From the NCBI RefSeq assembly GCF_023053635.1, contig NC_086171.1, positions 48,339,538 through 48,403,537 on the forward strand: a stretch of 64,000 nucleotides of DNA, in the 5' to 3' direction. Shown piece after piece: positions 1-11,720 of the stretch. The stretch comes from Elgaria multicarinata webbii (lineage: Eukaryota > Chordata > Lepidosauria > Squamata > Anguidae). How positions within the stretch are numbered: the first letter of the stretch is position 1; each line of letters opens with the position of its first letter. Position numbers and translations under genes: made by a program. The notes below the pieces were generated by a model, which saw only the letters and a program-made list of their open reading frames with translations, was not told the origin of the DNA and did no database searches.

Positions 1-99
1 CAACTGTTTTGAATGACAGGATTCAAAACACACACCTCTATTAAACCAAAATGATTGTCTTAGCTTTAAGCGAAGGATTATCCAGTATTGCTTACTGTT

Positions 100-110
100 G
101 GTGTGTGTGG

Positions 111-150
<40 letters not shown>
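100..150. repeat. (TG)n/(TA)n microsatellite
   Basis: A short TG-rich stretch passes directly into about 19 TA units. The preceding 100 bases show no feature. Confidence 0.95.
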
Positions 151-153
<3 letters not shown>

Positions 154-179
154 AGTACAGAAAAAAATCAGGATCCTAA

Positions 180-270
180 GGTTGCATGCCTGTGCACACT
201 TGCCTCGGAGTAAGTCCCACGGTAGTCAATAAGTCCTACTTTTGAATAGGCATGTATAGAAGTGTACTGT
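180..270. repeat. short near-palindromic dispersed repeat, degraded copy
   Basis: It contains the hallmark block GAGTAAGTCCCA and a facing arm AAGTCCTACTTTTGAATAGG. The same layout recurs many times in this window, for example at 56,451-56,535. I do not know the family name. Confidence 0.5.
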
Positions 271-1400
271 TGGCCTCTTCGCCCTTCACACCCAGAAGCC
301 TGTGCCACAGACCATTTCCACCCTAATTTCCTGGAAAAGTAAATGAAGTTTTGAGATGGCAACTGGCCCAAAGTAACACCATAGCCAAGAAAGAATTAGT
401 AGCCATGAATAACAGGCCTGCATCCAACCCCATGGCCCTCGGTTAGGGTACTTCGGCTGAAGCTGTGTCACAGACTCAAACTGCTTAATGCGGATTAGTT
501 ATCCTTTAAAACATTTTAATTGCCTTGTAGTACTCATATAGTCAGGATGGATTAAGGCTTAAGCCCTCCTCCTCCCTTTCCCGATAACAGCAAATGCTGC
601 TGAGAAGAGAGCAGTAATTAGGCAGAAAAGTAGTGGTAGTTATTCCAGGGAAAGTATCTCGGGGTTACAGCATGTGATTTTGTATACATTCCACCCCTTC
701 TGTTTTCCTTTCAACTGTTTATTTTCTTTTCCTGGTCACTGACAGACAGACACACACATACATGTATACAGACACATAGTGTCTCCCCACCCCCAATGAT
801 TTTATATAAAAGCAAAGGAAGTCCGAAGCTGAGGTTAGGACTGTCTGGTTGTAGGAGAGGTGGACGTCTTTGAGGGGCCATTTTAATTGGCTTCACTTCA
901 TCCGAAAGACAAAGATGGGCATGAGGGTAGGAGGAGACCAGAATAGCAACCAAGTTCCTCTCCTCTCAATGTGGTTTGGTCCCTCCTCTTCCTCCACCAC
1001 CCATCCTAGCATGATAGGAAAAGGTTTCTGGCCCAGAGCTGGCCATTTCCTCCTTCTGAAGAGCCCCCTAAGCCTCAAGACCTGGGGCAATAGGTTAGAG
1101 TCCAACAGGATGCAACAAACCAAGGTTCACCAAGAATTGATCCAGGAGATGATTCGTTGCAGGATTCTTAAAGCAATAATATCAGAAAGTACTTCTGAGC
1201 ACGCCCAGGGAAACATTCACTCACATGGTTGTAAAAGAAGCCAATTCATGGAGGACAATACTATCCATGCTACTGCTTAGTGGGTGGGGAACAACTTGGG
1301 GAGAAGGTTATTGCCTTTGTGCCCTATTTGTGGGCTTCCCAGAGGTAGCTGGGAGACAGGATGTAAATGGTCCAGCTGGGCACCTAACGTTCTATAATAG
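271..1400. other. gene-free unique sequence
   Basis: Open frames here are short, overlap one another on both strands and resemble no protein I know. No splice-bounded exon or recognisable repeat was seen apart from short CA runs near 750 and an (AGC)n run at 1,402-1,420. Confidence 0.5.
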
Positions 1401-1421
1401 AAGCAGCAGCAGCAGCAGTAG

Positions 1422-1560
1422 CATGGTGTAGTTGCTAGTGTTGGAGTGGAACTTGGGAGACCTGGGTTCTAGTCCCCACTTAGCCGTGAAGCTCTCAGAC
1501 TAACCTACCTCACAGTGTTGTTATGAGGATAAAATGGAGAGAAGGAGGAAGTACTGGGAA
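1422..1560 (+). mobile_element. tRNA-derived SINE, plus orientation
   Basis: A tRNA-like head carries a box-B-like GGTTCTAGTCC at about 1,465-1,475. It is followed by the block CTAACCTACCTCACAG and TGTTGTTATGAGGATAAAAT, shared with the copies at 4,325-4,545 (reverse) and 5,528-5,720. This is the pol III promoter layout of reptilian tRNA-SINEs. The 3' tail has decayed. Confidence 0.75.
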
Positions 1561-2148
1561 TCAACCACATTACCCCACCCTTTTCAGATGACTGTAAGAA
1601 GGGCGGTGGGGTAGGTAGAAGGAGGGAAAGAGAGAAGCAAGCAACTTATCTTATAGGATGATGCAGGCCACAGCCTCTAAATGAGCACATTTGTGGAGAA
1701 GTCAGAGGCAAGTCAGTAAGAACCTTCAAATTACTGGGGGAGGGCGGGGAGGGGTGAGAGGAAGAAAAATGACCCCAAGCAAGTCAGGCCGGAGCTTGCT
1801 GCTGCCTAATGTACATCCTGAGTCCTCTTCCAAGGCACCTGGATGAGCTGCAGTTCTGCGGCTGCGCCAGATGCAGGCCAGGCCTGAGCAGAGGTCTCCG
1901 AGGAAGCCGCTTTAATTGGTCGCCTGACCTGCCAGCTCAGAGGGGCTGTCCTTTTCACCTGGAAAAGGAAAGGTTAGCATCAGGGTCTCTCCCCATTGAA
2001 ACAGGTCTGAAACGAAGTCAGGGCGAAAATCTGTGCTGATGTCTCGCCATGGAGTGGTCCATCCCCACCATCTCCCTAGTTGGAGGAATTGGGCCTTTAG
2101 CCCCACCAGCACCTCGAGATAATATTTTTTCAAATTAAGCACTTGGAG
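1561..2148. other. gene-free unique sequence
   Basis: Purine-rich sequence without a supported gene or repeat. Confidence 0.5.
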
Positions 2149-2274
2149 CAGGGGTGGGATCCAGATGTTGTTGGATTCCAATTTCCATCAGCACCAGCAA
2201 AGATGGTAAATTGTCAGGGAAGGTGGGAACTGTACTCCAACAACATCTTTAGGGCTGTTAGTTTTCCACTCCTG
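2149..2274. mobile_element. hAT-type MITE (non-autonomous DNA element)
   Basis: The element starts CAGGGGTGG and ends CCACTCCTG, which are imperfect terminal inverted repeats. Just inside are longer facing arms, GATGTTGTTGGA and TCCAACAACATC. The flanks ACTTGGAG (2,141-2,148) and ACTTAGAG (2,275-2,282) form an 8-bp target duplication with one mismatch, the length typical of the hAT superfamily. There is no coding capacity. Confidence 0.8.
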
Positions 2275-2674
2275 ACTTAGAGAAGGATCTCCAGGAAGCT
2301 CACTGTTAGTTACACTCACTCAGAGATGGACAGAGGTCAGGCTTGGAATATCTCTCTTATTCCCACCCACCCCGAATCCCGAGGGCCACCAGTCAGAGCA
2401 AAATGCAACTGACAGGGACTTCGGATGAAAGAATTCTGAGCCCAGGAATTAATTTAAACAGAAAGGAATTCCCAGGTCTTCCACACAAAAATCCCCTCCT
2501 AATGAACTCATTAGAATTTAGGACCAGGGGGTGGTGTCATTTTGTTGCTGCTCTTGATAAACTATTGGGAGTGAGACACACTTGATGATCTATTGCAGAT
2601 TTCCCAAAGATTCAGATTGACCTGCCTAACCCTGTCCTAGCCCAGAAAACTTCCAACTCCCTTAACAGTATACC

Positions 2675-2980
2675 CATATTTCTTCGATTGTAAGACGCCA
2701 TCGATTGTAAGACGAATTTCAGTACCACCAACAGAAAAAAAAAACACCCTAAGACACACCAGCAATTCTAAGACGCACCCCATTTTTAGAGATGTTTATA
2801 TGGGGAAAAAAGCGCATCTTAGGCCATAGCTAGACCTAAGCTTTATCCCTGGATTGTCCAGGGGTCAAACCTCTTCATATAGGTGACACACAGGGGATCC
2901 AGTGCTCAGGCAGGGGTGAACCCTGGATGATCCCAGGGTAAACCTTGGGTCTAGCTGTGGCCTTAGAATCAAAGAAATAG
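2675..2980. mobile_element. palindromic MITE interrupted by a second MITE
   Basis: The left end TATTTCTTCGATTGTAAGAC (from 2,677) is mirrored at the right end, where GAATCAAAGAAATA closes the element at 2,979. The right arm is split by the Harbinger-like element at 2,822-2,962. Internal repeats of the CGATTGTAAGACG type are also present. I am not sure of the superfamily. Confidence 0.65.
2822..2962. mobile_element. Harbinger-like MITE
   Basis: The 141-bp element starts GGCCATAGCTAGACCTAAG and ends CTTGGGTCTAGCTGTGGCC, which are terminal inverted repeats. It is flanked by TTA on both sides (2,819-2,821 and 2,963-2,965), the 3-bp TWA target duplication of PIF/Harbinger elements. Its core ACACAGGGGATCC is shared with the copies at 49,519-50,166 and 59,381-59,510. 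Confidence 0.8.
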
Positions 2981-2982
2981 GG

Positions 2983-3640
2983 CAAGTGCCATGCTGGATC
3001 AGTCCGAGGGTCCATCTATTCCAACACCCTGTTCACACCATGACCAACCAGCTGTCGACCAGGGACCAACAAAGCAGGACACAGTACAACAGCACCCTCC
3101 CACCCATGTTCCTTACTGCCTCAGATACTGGAGGTAGCACATAGCCATCAGGGCTAATAGCCATTGATAGCCTTTTCCTCCAGAAATTTATCCAACCCCC
3201 TTTTAAACCCATTCAAATTGGTGGACATCACCACATCTTGTGGTAGTGCGTTTCATAGTTTAACTATATGCTGTCCCTCCTTTTATTTTTCCTGAATCTC
3301 CCACCAATCAGCTTCATGGGATGACCCCAGGTTCTAGTATTATGGGAGAAGGAGAAAAATGTCTCCCTGTTCACAATATCCACACCATGCATAATTTTGT
3401 ACACCTCTATTGTGTCTCCCTTCACCCTCCTTTTACCCAAGCTGAACAATCCCAGCTGTTGTAAACTTCCCTCTTAGGGGAAATGCTCCATCCCTTTGAC
3501 CACTTGAGTTGCCCTTTTCTGCACTTTTTCCAGCTCTATAATATCTCTTTTTAGGTGTGGTGACCGGAACTGTACACAATACTCTTAAGTGTGGTCACAC
3601 CATACATTTGTATAAAGGCAATATGATACTTCCAATTCCG
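2983..3640 (-). mobile_element. CR1-type LINE, 5'-truncated 3' end, minus orientation
   Basis: Read on the minus strand, 3,449-3,264 encodes a reverse-transcriptase C-terminal stretch containing IEVYKIMHGVD and SHNTRTWGHPMKLIGG. The plus-oriented copy at 55,598-56,352 encodes a close match, VEVYKIMHGIE and SHNTRIWDHPVKL. The 3' end is the block GATGGACCCTCGGACTGATC type seen in reverse near 3,000. The copy is a dead fragment abutting the MITE at 2,675-2,980. Confidence 0.85.
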
Positions 3641-3786
3641 TTGGCTACTTTGAAGAAAGCTGGACTTCTCTGTGAAGAATCTATCCCTCCCACCCCCTAA
3701 ATTGTCTGGAAGTTGAGGTGGATACGTTCAGTCTGGTGCAGAAAACAAGCAGTCGAAGGTAGTGGTTGAATCAAATGGGAAATTTC

Positions 3787-3907
3787 TTTATACTGAATCT
3801 TTCGGGTTAGTAGTACTGGCTACGCTGACAGCCGCTCTTCAGTGTTTCAGGCAGGAGCCTCTAGCACTGATGCCGGGTGGGAATTGAACCTGGGACCTTG
3901 CTGCATG
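3787..3907 (-). mobile_element. tRNA-derived SINE fragment, minus orientation
   Basis: On the minus strand the sequence has a box B, GGTTCAATTCC (plus-strand GGAATTGAACC at about 3,880-3,890). A body follows that contains the reverse of GTTTCAGGCAGGAG. This matches a common reptilian tRNA-SINE type, different from the one at 1,422-1,560. Confidence 0.65.
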
Positions 3908-3949
3908 AAAAATCTATACTTTGTTTTTGTTCCTCCGTTTGTTTGTTTG

Positions 3950-4062
3950 TTTACTTAACTGGAGGTATTTATATTCCCCCCCCCCGCTCCAAAAAAATGG
4001 CAAGCTTTCTGGGAGGCTTACAAGAAACACACACACAAAAGTAATAAAATAGTTAAATGCTT
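3950..4062 (-). mobile_element. LINE 3' tail, minus orientation
   Basis: The sequence reads like the reverse complement of a tail 'ggcttgccattttttggag...gaatataaata'. That is the layout (short gene-end box then ATAAATA) seen in the tails at 46,958, 55,500 and 62,994. It is degraded and the family is uncertain. Confidence 0.45.
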
Positions 4063-4324
4063 GCAGAGTACCACTGAGGTACAACTCCTTCCCTGAAAAG
4101 AGCTTTCTGGAAAGAGTTTTGGATAAGGAGAAAGACTATCGGCTCTCCAGGGAGGAAGATGGTGTCACACAGTTGGCGGGGTGGGTGGGTGGACCTCTGT
4201 AAAAGGGAAGGGTCGTGGATCTCTAACGGCTCCCCTAGGATTATTCTTCCTGTCGAAACTTTTGCCTGGGAAAATGACTCCCTGTGCGTGTTGGCTGGGG
4301 TGCCTTAGAGACCAGGGAAAGGAT

Positions 4325-4545
4325 TTCTTTATTACGTTCATAGTCCCCCTTTCCTCGAAGGAGCTCAAAGTGGAGTACACTGCTCTCCTCCGCCCCACGC
4401 CTCTTCACAACAACCTTGTGAGGTAGGCTACTAGGCAGAGAGAAGGAGGAGGCTAACCACACTGGCCAGTCACTCCAGTAAGCTTTCTTCCTGAGTGAGG
4501 ATTTGAACCTGGGTCTCTTTGAGCCTGACTACAACGGCACCCTTG
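4325..4545 (-). mobile_element. tRNA-derived SINE, near full length, minus orientation
   Basis: Reading the minus strand gives, in order, the box B GGTTCAAATCC (plus-strand positions about 4,499-4,509), CCTACCTCACAAGGTTGTTG, then TTGAGCTCCTTCGAGGAAAG. These blocks match the copies at 1,422 and 5,528, so this is one SINE family. Confidence 0.8.
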
Positions 4546-5420
4546 TGCGCTCAGGCTGGCTTTAATTGTTCTCGTATCCCTTCACGGCCCCGATCCCAGG
4601 GGCTGCCGTGCGATAGAGTTCCGAGGCCGATCTCCGAGCAAGATCGGAAAGACAGCGGCGAACAAACGACCGAATGGCTGATATCCCACCGCGCAGGGGG
4701 AAGGGGGAGACCAGACCCCGCCCCCAAGGCCCCCTGGCCAGGGTGCCGTGCCACGCGCCCCCAGCCCGGCGGAGAGGAGCTGCTGGCCAGCCCGCCTGCG
4801 GGCCTGCTGCATGGGCGTCCGTGCGCCCCAGCCAGAGCAAGGCGCGAACGGGGGGGGGGGGGGGGGAGGCGAGGAGAGAGAGCCCGTGCCCCCTCCCTCT
4901 GGGGCTTGGAGGCTCGAGGAAAGAAAGCCCACAGCTCCTCCCTCTGGGGCTTGCGGGGGTCCCGTGGCCCCTCCTTCTATAGCTGGGGGGGCGGTCCCAG
5001 CTCGCATCCTGGCTCCTCTTTAATCCGCCTTTCTAAACCCAAGGCCCGCCCCTTCTTCACCCCAAGAAGCCGCAGCTAGAAGAGGCCACGCAGCCCTGGG
5101 GCTGCACAGCCCCAAGCGGGATCCTGGCGCGCTGCCAAGCTCTCACCCCCCCCCTCCAGCCCGCCCCACCCTGCCTCAGAGACCCGCGCGGGGCTTCCCC
5201 GGCCCCGAGGCAGCCCTAATCGCTTCAGGGTGGCCGGGCGGGCGGGGGCTGATCCGGGGAGGGAGGAGGGGGGAGAGAGGCCGGGATCCCCGCCTCCATT
5301 CAGGACACGGACATCGATCGCGGCAATATTGAATTTCCTCCCGGGCGGGTTTCCTTCCTCGGGCTGCCCGAGTCGCTTTGATTCCCAGCTCGCCTTCCTG
5401 TGCTGGGCTCTCCTCTCCAC
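4546..5420. promoter_or_regulatory. orphan CpG island
   Basis: Very GC- and CpG-rich, with a run of about 16 G at 4,851-4,866. Open frames appear on both strands, as expected in stop-poor GC-rich DNA, and none looks like a known protein. In human the small gene CASC10 lies roughly 16 kb downstream of SKIDA1, so this island could be its positional counterpart; that is inference from memory only. Confidence 0.5.
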
Positions 5421-5527
5421 CACCGAAATCGGAGTCCCCTTTCCCAAGATCCGCTGAAAAATGAGGGGCTTACCCGGAAGGAAGTTCCCCTTGGAACTTG
5501 CACGGGGCAACCCAAGAAACTTGCTTG

Positions 5528-5720
5528 CAAGAGTAGTGGTTACTGCGTTGAACTGGGACTCACCGGGTGACTTTGGGGCAGCCGCTGACTCTCAGGCTAA
5601 CCTACCTCACAGGGTTGTTGTGAGGATAAAACCGAGAGGAGGATCACGTAAGCCGCCTAGGGCTCCTTGGAAGAAAGGCGGGGTATAAATGCAACAAATA
5701 ATTAAACAAACCAATAAATG
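5528..5720 (+). mobile_element. tRNA-derived SINE, internally deleted, plus orientation
   Basis: It contains AGTAGTGGTTACTGCGTTG, then CTAACCTACCTCACAGGG and TTGTTGTGAGGATAAAA. It ends GCTCCTTGGAAGAAAGGCG plus GGTATAAATGCAACAAATAA. The segment that would hold box B is missing, which would make this copy silent. Confidence 0.8.
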
Positions 5721-6966
5721 AAAACTCTTCTCCCATGTGCTGGACAGATTCACTGGCAATCAAATAGTCCCATGTATCTCCAGCAAGCTCCAGCTCTCTC
5801 GGCTCAAACCAGGGTCACCTTCTTGGTCGTCGTTAAAAACAAGACCCACTGTGAAAGCAATACGGGATCGACATCCGAGTAAACCCCCTTTGCCTCTTGC
5901 AAGAGGCAGGCAACCCCGGCGAAGTAGGCCCGCGCTCTTTACCCCTTTTGTCGTGTGCCCGCTGTAGTGACCTGTCTCATAACCTTGTAATCCACTGGGA
6001 TATTTTCGGGCTGACCTCTTTCTTTTCGGATTACCCCAACCCAAATGGTTTTATAGCATAGATTACACACATTTCGCTTCTTCATTCTCCCCCCCCCCGC
6101 TTTTAAAATTAAAAAGAAAAAGAAACACTTCACATTATGTTGAACGACGCACCACACTAACAAGAGAATGGGTGAGTAGCTTATAGGCAAGTTTAAATGT
6201 TTAAAACGACGTTTTAATTTGTTTTTACTAAGCTCTGGGAAGCGAAACTACCTAACATATAGTTCAACGTATTTCGGTGCTATTCACAATAACGTGGCCT
6301 GATTTTCACTTGGACTGCGAGGAGTCTGCAAGGACTTTTAAGAGTCTAACTTTGTCTAAGCCCGGTTGGTGAGTTTGGGGGTCTCTCAGACAAATGCTCG
6401 ATGAGTTTTCTTATTCTTGTTCATCTTGGTTTTGTCTTCCTCTTTAAAACGAAAGGAAATCACTTCGACAAGGTCGGACCTAAACCAGGAAAACCCGGGG
6501 GTGGGTGGGTTTTGCAGCATCTGAGGACCAACCCCGCCCCGCTTTGATTCTTGAACAGCAACCACTTTGTAGAAAATAAGCGAGAAAACGGGGCCGTGGA
6601 TGAGGAATTCTCCCCCGTTTCTGCACGTCTCTCTCGGGCGCCGGCCCGATCCTATGCACAGAACTTGCCATTCAAGCGTCTTGATTTACTTAGATCACAT
6701 TGTTAAGGGTGACGAACCTAGAGGCTATTTAAAAACTCCTTACAAGCATTCCAGTTCTGAACACAGGATCTGGAAGGAAGTCCCATTGGATTCAGTGGGT
6801 TTGCTTCTATGTAATGTGACTAGTATCATATACTAGGCTGTCCCAGCCGTATCATCATCATCATCCAACAGAGCAGCTGCATACATATGTAAGCCCTGTA
6901 CAAAGACTTACGATCTATTAAATGGAAAAAGCAATCGCCCTTATCCAAACGTTTGGGCCAATGCCC

Positions 6967-6972
<6 letters not shown>
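5721..6972. other. gene-free unique sequence
   Basis: No supported exon or repeat was seen. A poly-C run lies near 6,092 and a short (ATC)n near 6,850. Confidence 0.5.

Positions 6973-7034
<62 letters not shown>
6973..7034. repeat. (GA)n microsatellite
   Basis: About 31 uninterrupted GA units. A short open frame reading through it (RERERE...) is an artefact. Confidence 0.98.
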
Positions 7035-9084
7035 CTTGCTAAATGTGGCGAGAACTGAAGAGATCACAGAATGTGAAGAAGGCGTTTCCAAAGCAGCTTT
7101 AAAACAGATCTGTAACGCTCAAATTTCATGATCTTTCGCTGGGGGGGGGGGGAGAGAAGAGAGCGAGGGAAGCCCCTCATTTCTGCACTTCCCTCTGCGA
7201 AATTAATTCTGCTACTTTTCACAACAGCCTGCGACCACCAAAGGCGGCGGCCCTGATCCAGATTCGACACAAGGTGGGGGTGGGGGACGGGTGGAGGGGG
7301 GTTGGAGTCGAGCTTGCTTTCCCCCCACCCCACCCCACCCTCCTCCGTCCCTTCTTGGTCGACCGACGCTGGGGATCCTTCGCTGACCTGTCTGTGCAAA
7401 GACGTTCTTGACTGCTAATGGGGATAAATCCAAATTTTCTTTGTGCAGGCAAAGCAAAAAATGAAAACCCGAGCACGTGTTTGGCGCTCGGAGTTCAGCG
7501 GAGTTTGTGAAGGGAGAGGATGACTCCATCTATCCGGGGCCCCAGTTGCTCTAGAAGCCGGTCTCAGAACGCCCAAGAAATACCTGTCCAGCCCTGAAGA
7601 GCAACAAGGGACTCCTGTGAAACACTGTCGAGACAATGCAGAATCCGCGTGATCTCCCCAGCCCAGCCCCCCCCATGTGCAACTGATACGTACATGTAAG
7701 GAAAAATACAGAACCATAGCGAGGGGACACACACACAATCAGGTACCACTCCAGATAATACAGATAATCTGAACCTTGTGTAATATTATACGCCAGACAT
7801 GTTGCAGAAAATGTCAATGTAGTGAACTCTACAAAGGCAAGTTCCATCTTCAGAATCCTGGGCTTTTCCCCTTTGCAGGAACATTCCTTCCACGGAGTTC
7901 AGGGTCGGAGTCCTTGCTAGTTCAGAACAGCACTGGTGGGAAGGCGGGGGTGGGGTGCGGAGAGGCGATCATCTCCAACGCAGTCCATTGTCACCCCAGG
8001 AATGAGACAAAAGGACATTTCAGACCAGTCTAGAACTTGGTCGAAACTAAATGCTTGAATCTTTTTTTAAGGCTATCTATTCCAGGCCGGGACCCCCTTA
8101 TCGAAAATTGGCATGAATGTTCATCTGTGTTTACACCACTTGCACAGTTAATGAGAAGCGTCATTGTGAGGTGGAATGAATTTGAGATGTCTGAGCTAGT
8201 TGGTTATATGCTGATCCTGTGTGGACGTCTGTGTACAGGGACCTACTGGCCATTCTTCTACCTCCTCCATTGCTAAGCTTCTCTCATACACCCTGAAAGC
8301 TCATGCCACAAAGCGCCACTTCTTTGACAAGGAGACACATCATTTTCTGCCACTAAAAGAAGTATGGGGACATTTTCCTTCTATGTAAACTGCAAAATGC
8401 AGATCTCCCTGGGTACAAGAAAACCGATTCTCAAAGTGAGTTCAATAAACCCATTTATGCTTAAGGAGAAAACGCAGGTCCTTATTTATATTGTATAAAT
8501 CTTATCCTATCTGATTCAAACTGCTGAATATCCCCAGTGACCTAGTGTGTCAAATACAGAGAGTTGCTTTCCCATTTTCCTCCAAGGTTTCTTTGTGCTC
8601 CGTTTGGGATACATTAAAAAGTTTTGATTCCCTCCCGTCCTTTAGCAATCAATGATGTTAACCTCTCGCTATTTCAATTGGAGACAACTTAAAAGCATTT
8701 CTTGTGGGAAAGGGTCAGTTTCAAGCCATCCAAGACAAACCTGCCCACGTTTGTCAAATATTCTGTTGCACTGCTCATTCCCACAAGTCAAATGTGCCTA
8801 TAAGAAACAGAGGGGTTTTTTTGTCAATTCATCCCAAAGACCATTAGGCATGATGGCCTCATGGAAACAAGGATGGTTTCAATACTGTGGGCCACTAGAT
8901 CATGAGAATATTAAGCCAATATGTCCAAATACCATCTATGCTCTAAACTTTATAATTTAATGGAGCCAACTAAAAAAGTGTTCTCTACAAACTGAAGAGT
9001 TGTTATTCTACTAAAATATGTTTCAGTAAAAGGCAGCCTCAGTTATTTTGGATTCTATCAGCTTTTCTTATTCCTGGATCCTAA
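7035..9084. other. gene-free sequence
   Basis: Moderately GC-rich to 7,550 with G and C homopolymers, then mixed unique sequence. I see no exon or transposon I can support. Confidence 0.5.
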
Positions 9085-9181
9085 ATTTTGTGATTTTATT
9101 GTTGTATTTAATTAGTTTGAGCCTTTACTGTAACCCCACCCAGTTATGGGGGGCATAGAAATATGGTAAATAAAGAAATGC
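9085..9181 (+). mobile_element. probable LINE 3' tail
   Basis: The sequence has a TTTGAGCC-type box, then a G-rich stretch, then ATAGAAATATGGTAAATAAA. That is the tail layout of CR1/L2-type LINEs. It is short and decayed. Confidence 0.45.
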
Positions 9182-9999
9182 ATTTACTTGTCAACAAGGC
9201 CCACTGTTTTCAGTGGGTCTTACCTCCAAATAAGAGCTCCAAGGGCAAACAGATAGAAGACAACACTGGGAATTTCTGTCTAAATTTCTTCTTCCTTTAT
9301 GTGGTATAATTCAGCCCAACTAAGGAGTAAATTTGCTTACAGGACAAATAAAACAAATTTACCCCTGTCTAAATGATGCTCATCTCGAATCATTCAATGC
9401 CATTTGTTTATACATTTTGAGAGTTGTCAATAGTCTATCTAGCAAAACTCAGCAAGTAGCCATAACCCGCAAATCCACAGCGATGTTGCGGCCTGCAAGG
9501 AATCTTTCTTTGGGATGGATAGAATTCGAAGCAGAAGTGTGGTCAGTGGCGTTTCCCCCTTGTTTGCTAGGACACAAAGAGGAGGGGGGAGAGGGAAAAC
9601 GAAGGGGGCGTCTGTTTGAAACGCAAAGGGGGGAGGGGGGAAATGTGAATTGACCCGGGCAGCAGTTTAAATGGGACGGTTTATCTCTGTTAGAGCTGGT
9701 TTATCTCTCTTAGAGCTGCTTCCCCGCTGAAGTTTGGGGCGATCGTTGGAAGGGTGCATGGAGTGGAAGACCAAATACAGTTTGATGGAAACATCCCATT
9801 TGGAGTGAAGCGGGTTGTGCAGCCCCACAAATCTCCTTGGAACGTGCTAACCAAAAGGGTAGGAGAAGAAGAATAAAACCTAGAAAGAGACGATTGCGTG
9901 TGCGTCACCGTTTATCCAGGATTTCCTAGGGAGCTGATGTACTTGGGGAAAATCTGTGCTCCGATCGTAAACTAGCTCCCTTGAAAGAAACCCCCAAGA
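9182..9999. other. gene-free unique sequence
   Basis: A degraded half-copy of the near-palindromic repeat may lie at 9,195-9,232 (CCACTGTTTTCAGTGGG). Nothing else is supported. Confidence 0.4.
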
Positions 10000-11160
10000 A
10001 TTTTAGGGGGGGAGGCGCCCCATCCCGGTAAGTGGCCCTTCGAATCGCAGCCTTAGGAGACAGCCGCCGAATAAACAATGCTTAGTGGCAGCGTGTGAAT
10101 TTCTTTCCTGCCCCCTTTTATCTCCGATCTAGGGGGGGGGGGGTGTCAGGCCCAGCTCCCGGCCGAGAAATGCGGAGGGCGAGCAGCCACCGGCGATCAC
10201 GGCTCCTTCTCTTGGGGAAGCCGGAAAGAAAGCGAGGCGGTGAAGTGGTGCTGTGCGTGTGCGCTGACTGACTGGCTTGCTTGCTTGCAGCCAGAAGGAA
10301 GAGCCCCATATCAGCAGAGGGTGGAATTTACATTTCATCACAAAGTGTAGTTTATAATATACAGACACACGTGCGGTGTGCTCACTCAGCTGCTGCTGCT
10401 GCTGCTGGGAGCGAGCTGGCTTTTCCTTTTCCTTTGAAAGTCAGAGAGAGTGAAAAGCTCTCGCTTTAGCGGCCTCGCCGAGGCACCCCTCCCCGGGCTC
10501 TCACTGGGACCACCGCTTTTGCTGGAGCTTGCATGCAACCCCCCCACCACACACACAACCAAATCCTACCCAACTGGGATTCTTTCTCTAAAAACAAAGG
10601 CCTTTTAGGCTTAAACAAAAAAAAGAGAGAGAAAGCAAACAAACATAAAAACAGTTGGTTAATAGAACTGAAGGAACTGAATGCTGGATCAACACCATCA
10701 CGTTCTCTCCATCATTTTGCAATTTATTTTCAGAGATTTTTTAAAATTGAAACGAGAGGGCTCCCCCCACCCCCGCGCGCCCCATCTCCTGAAATGCGAA
10801 GTGTTGCCTCCGTCGCCTCGGCGGGCGTTTGTTGTTCGCTGCGACAAAGGAGAGAAACCAAACACGCTCGTGCTGTGGGGTTCCTTTTCCTTCAAAATGC
10901 AGCGTCCCCTGCATTTTGGGAGCCTTGGGGGGAAAGACGGTGGGATTGTTGTTTAAGTTCCTAAGTAAGTCTCGAGTAGGAAACCAACAGAGCCCCGAGA
11001 GAGCCAAAAAGCCGAGGAGCAGTTTTGCTCTTGCAAGTTCGCCAGCCTCCATTTCCCACCGACGAAGCCCGTCTACCGGAATTGGCCCCGAATTGCCCTC
11101 TCGGCCTATCGTTTACACCTCAGCCCTAAACACGTCGACGCGGAAGCCAGCCGTCTTGAT
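10000..11160. promoter_or_regulatory. CpG-rich stretch, possible orphan CpG island
   Basis: CpG density is high at 10,010-10,220 and 10,470-11,160, separated by a short (CTG)n at about 10,389-10,408. The overlapping frames show no known protein domain. It lies about 7.5 kb downstream of the SKIDA1 stop. It might be a regulatory or non-coding RNA promoter. Confidence 0.35.
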
Positions 11161-11539
11161 TTCAAGGCAGCTTATTCCTGAGTAAAAGGGGGCTGGAGGG
11201 GAGGGTCAATCACACAGGAAATACGCGTGACTTACTTCCGAGTAAATGTGGTTCGGCTTGAGGTGTTAAAGTCGCTACATCAAAATATCTCCTGTAAGAA
11301 CTACACAGAAAAAGAAAACGTGGTTGTGGCTGCATCTTTCATAGGAAGCTGAATCAAGGAACATAATGGGCTTGTGGAATTAGAAAGATGCCCTTTAAGT
11401 GTGCGTGTGTGATATTTTGATACGTGTAATCCACTCCCACGTCTTGCTCTCCTGGCTTTGAGGAAGAAATCGCACCTTAGAAAGGGGTGAAAAAGAAACC
11501 GGGTCCAACTATCTCCTCTCCTACTTTCGGCTGCTCGAT
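11161..11539. other. gene-free unique sequence
   Basis: Two half-copies of the near-palindromic repeat may lie at 11,165-11,190 and 11,225-11,255 (ACTTACTTCCGAGTAAATG). Nothing else is seen. Confidence 0.35.
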
Positions 11540-11720
11540 CCCAGCCATGTCTCTTTAAAGGAGGCGGCCATTTACTGCCCCCCTTATTGCACCACTGACC
11601 AGGTTAGCTCATAAAGCTATTCACACACCACAATGGGGATTTTCTCAACAATTAACAAGAAACAACATAATAAAGCCATTGACAAAGGCCGGGCTATTTA
11701 CTAGAAATTAGGCACTCTTT
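11540..11720. promoter_or_regulatory. candidate conserved non-coding element
   Basis: Balanced-composition, repeat-free sequence rich in short factor-like motifs: AACAATTAACAAGAAACAAC, CATTGACAAAGG (SOX-like), CACTCTTTAAGAG. This texture is typical of developmental enhancers near genes such as SKIDA1. The call rests on texture alone. Confidence 0.25.
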
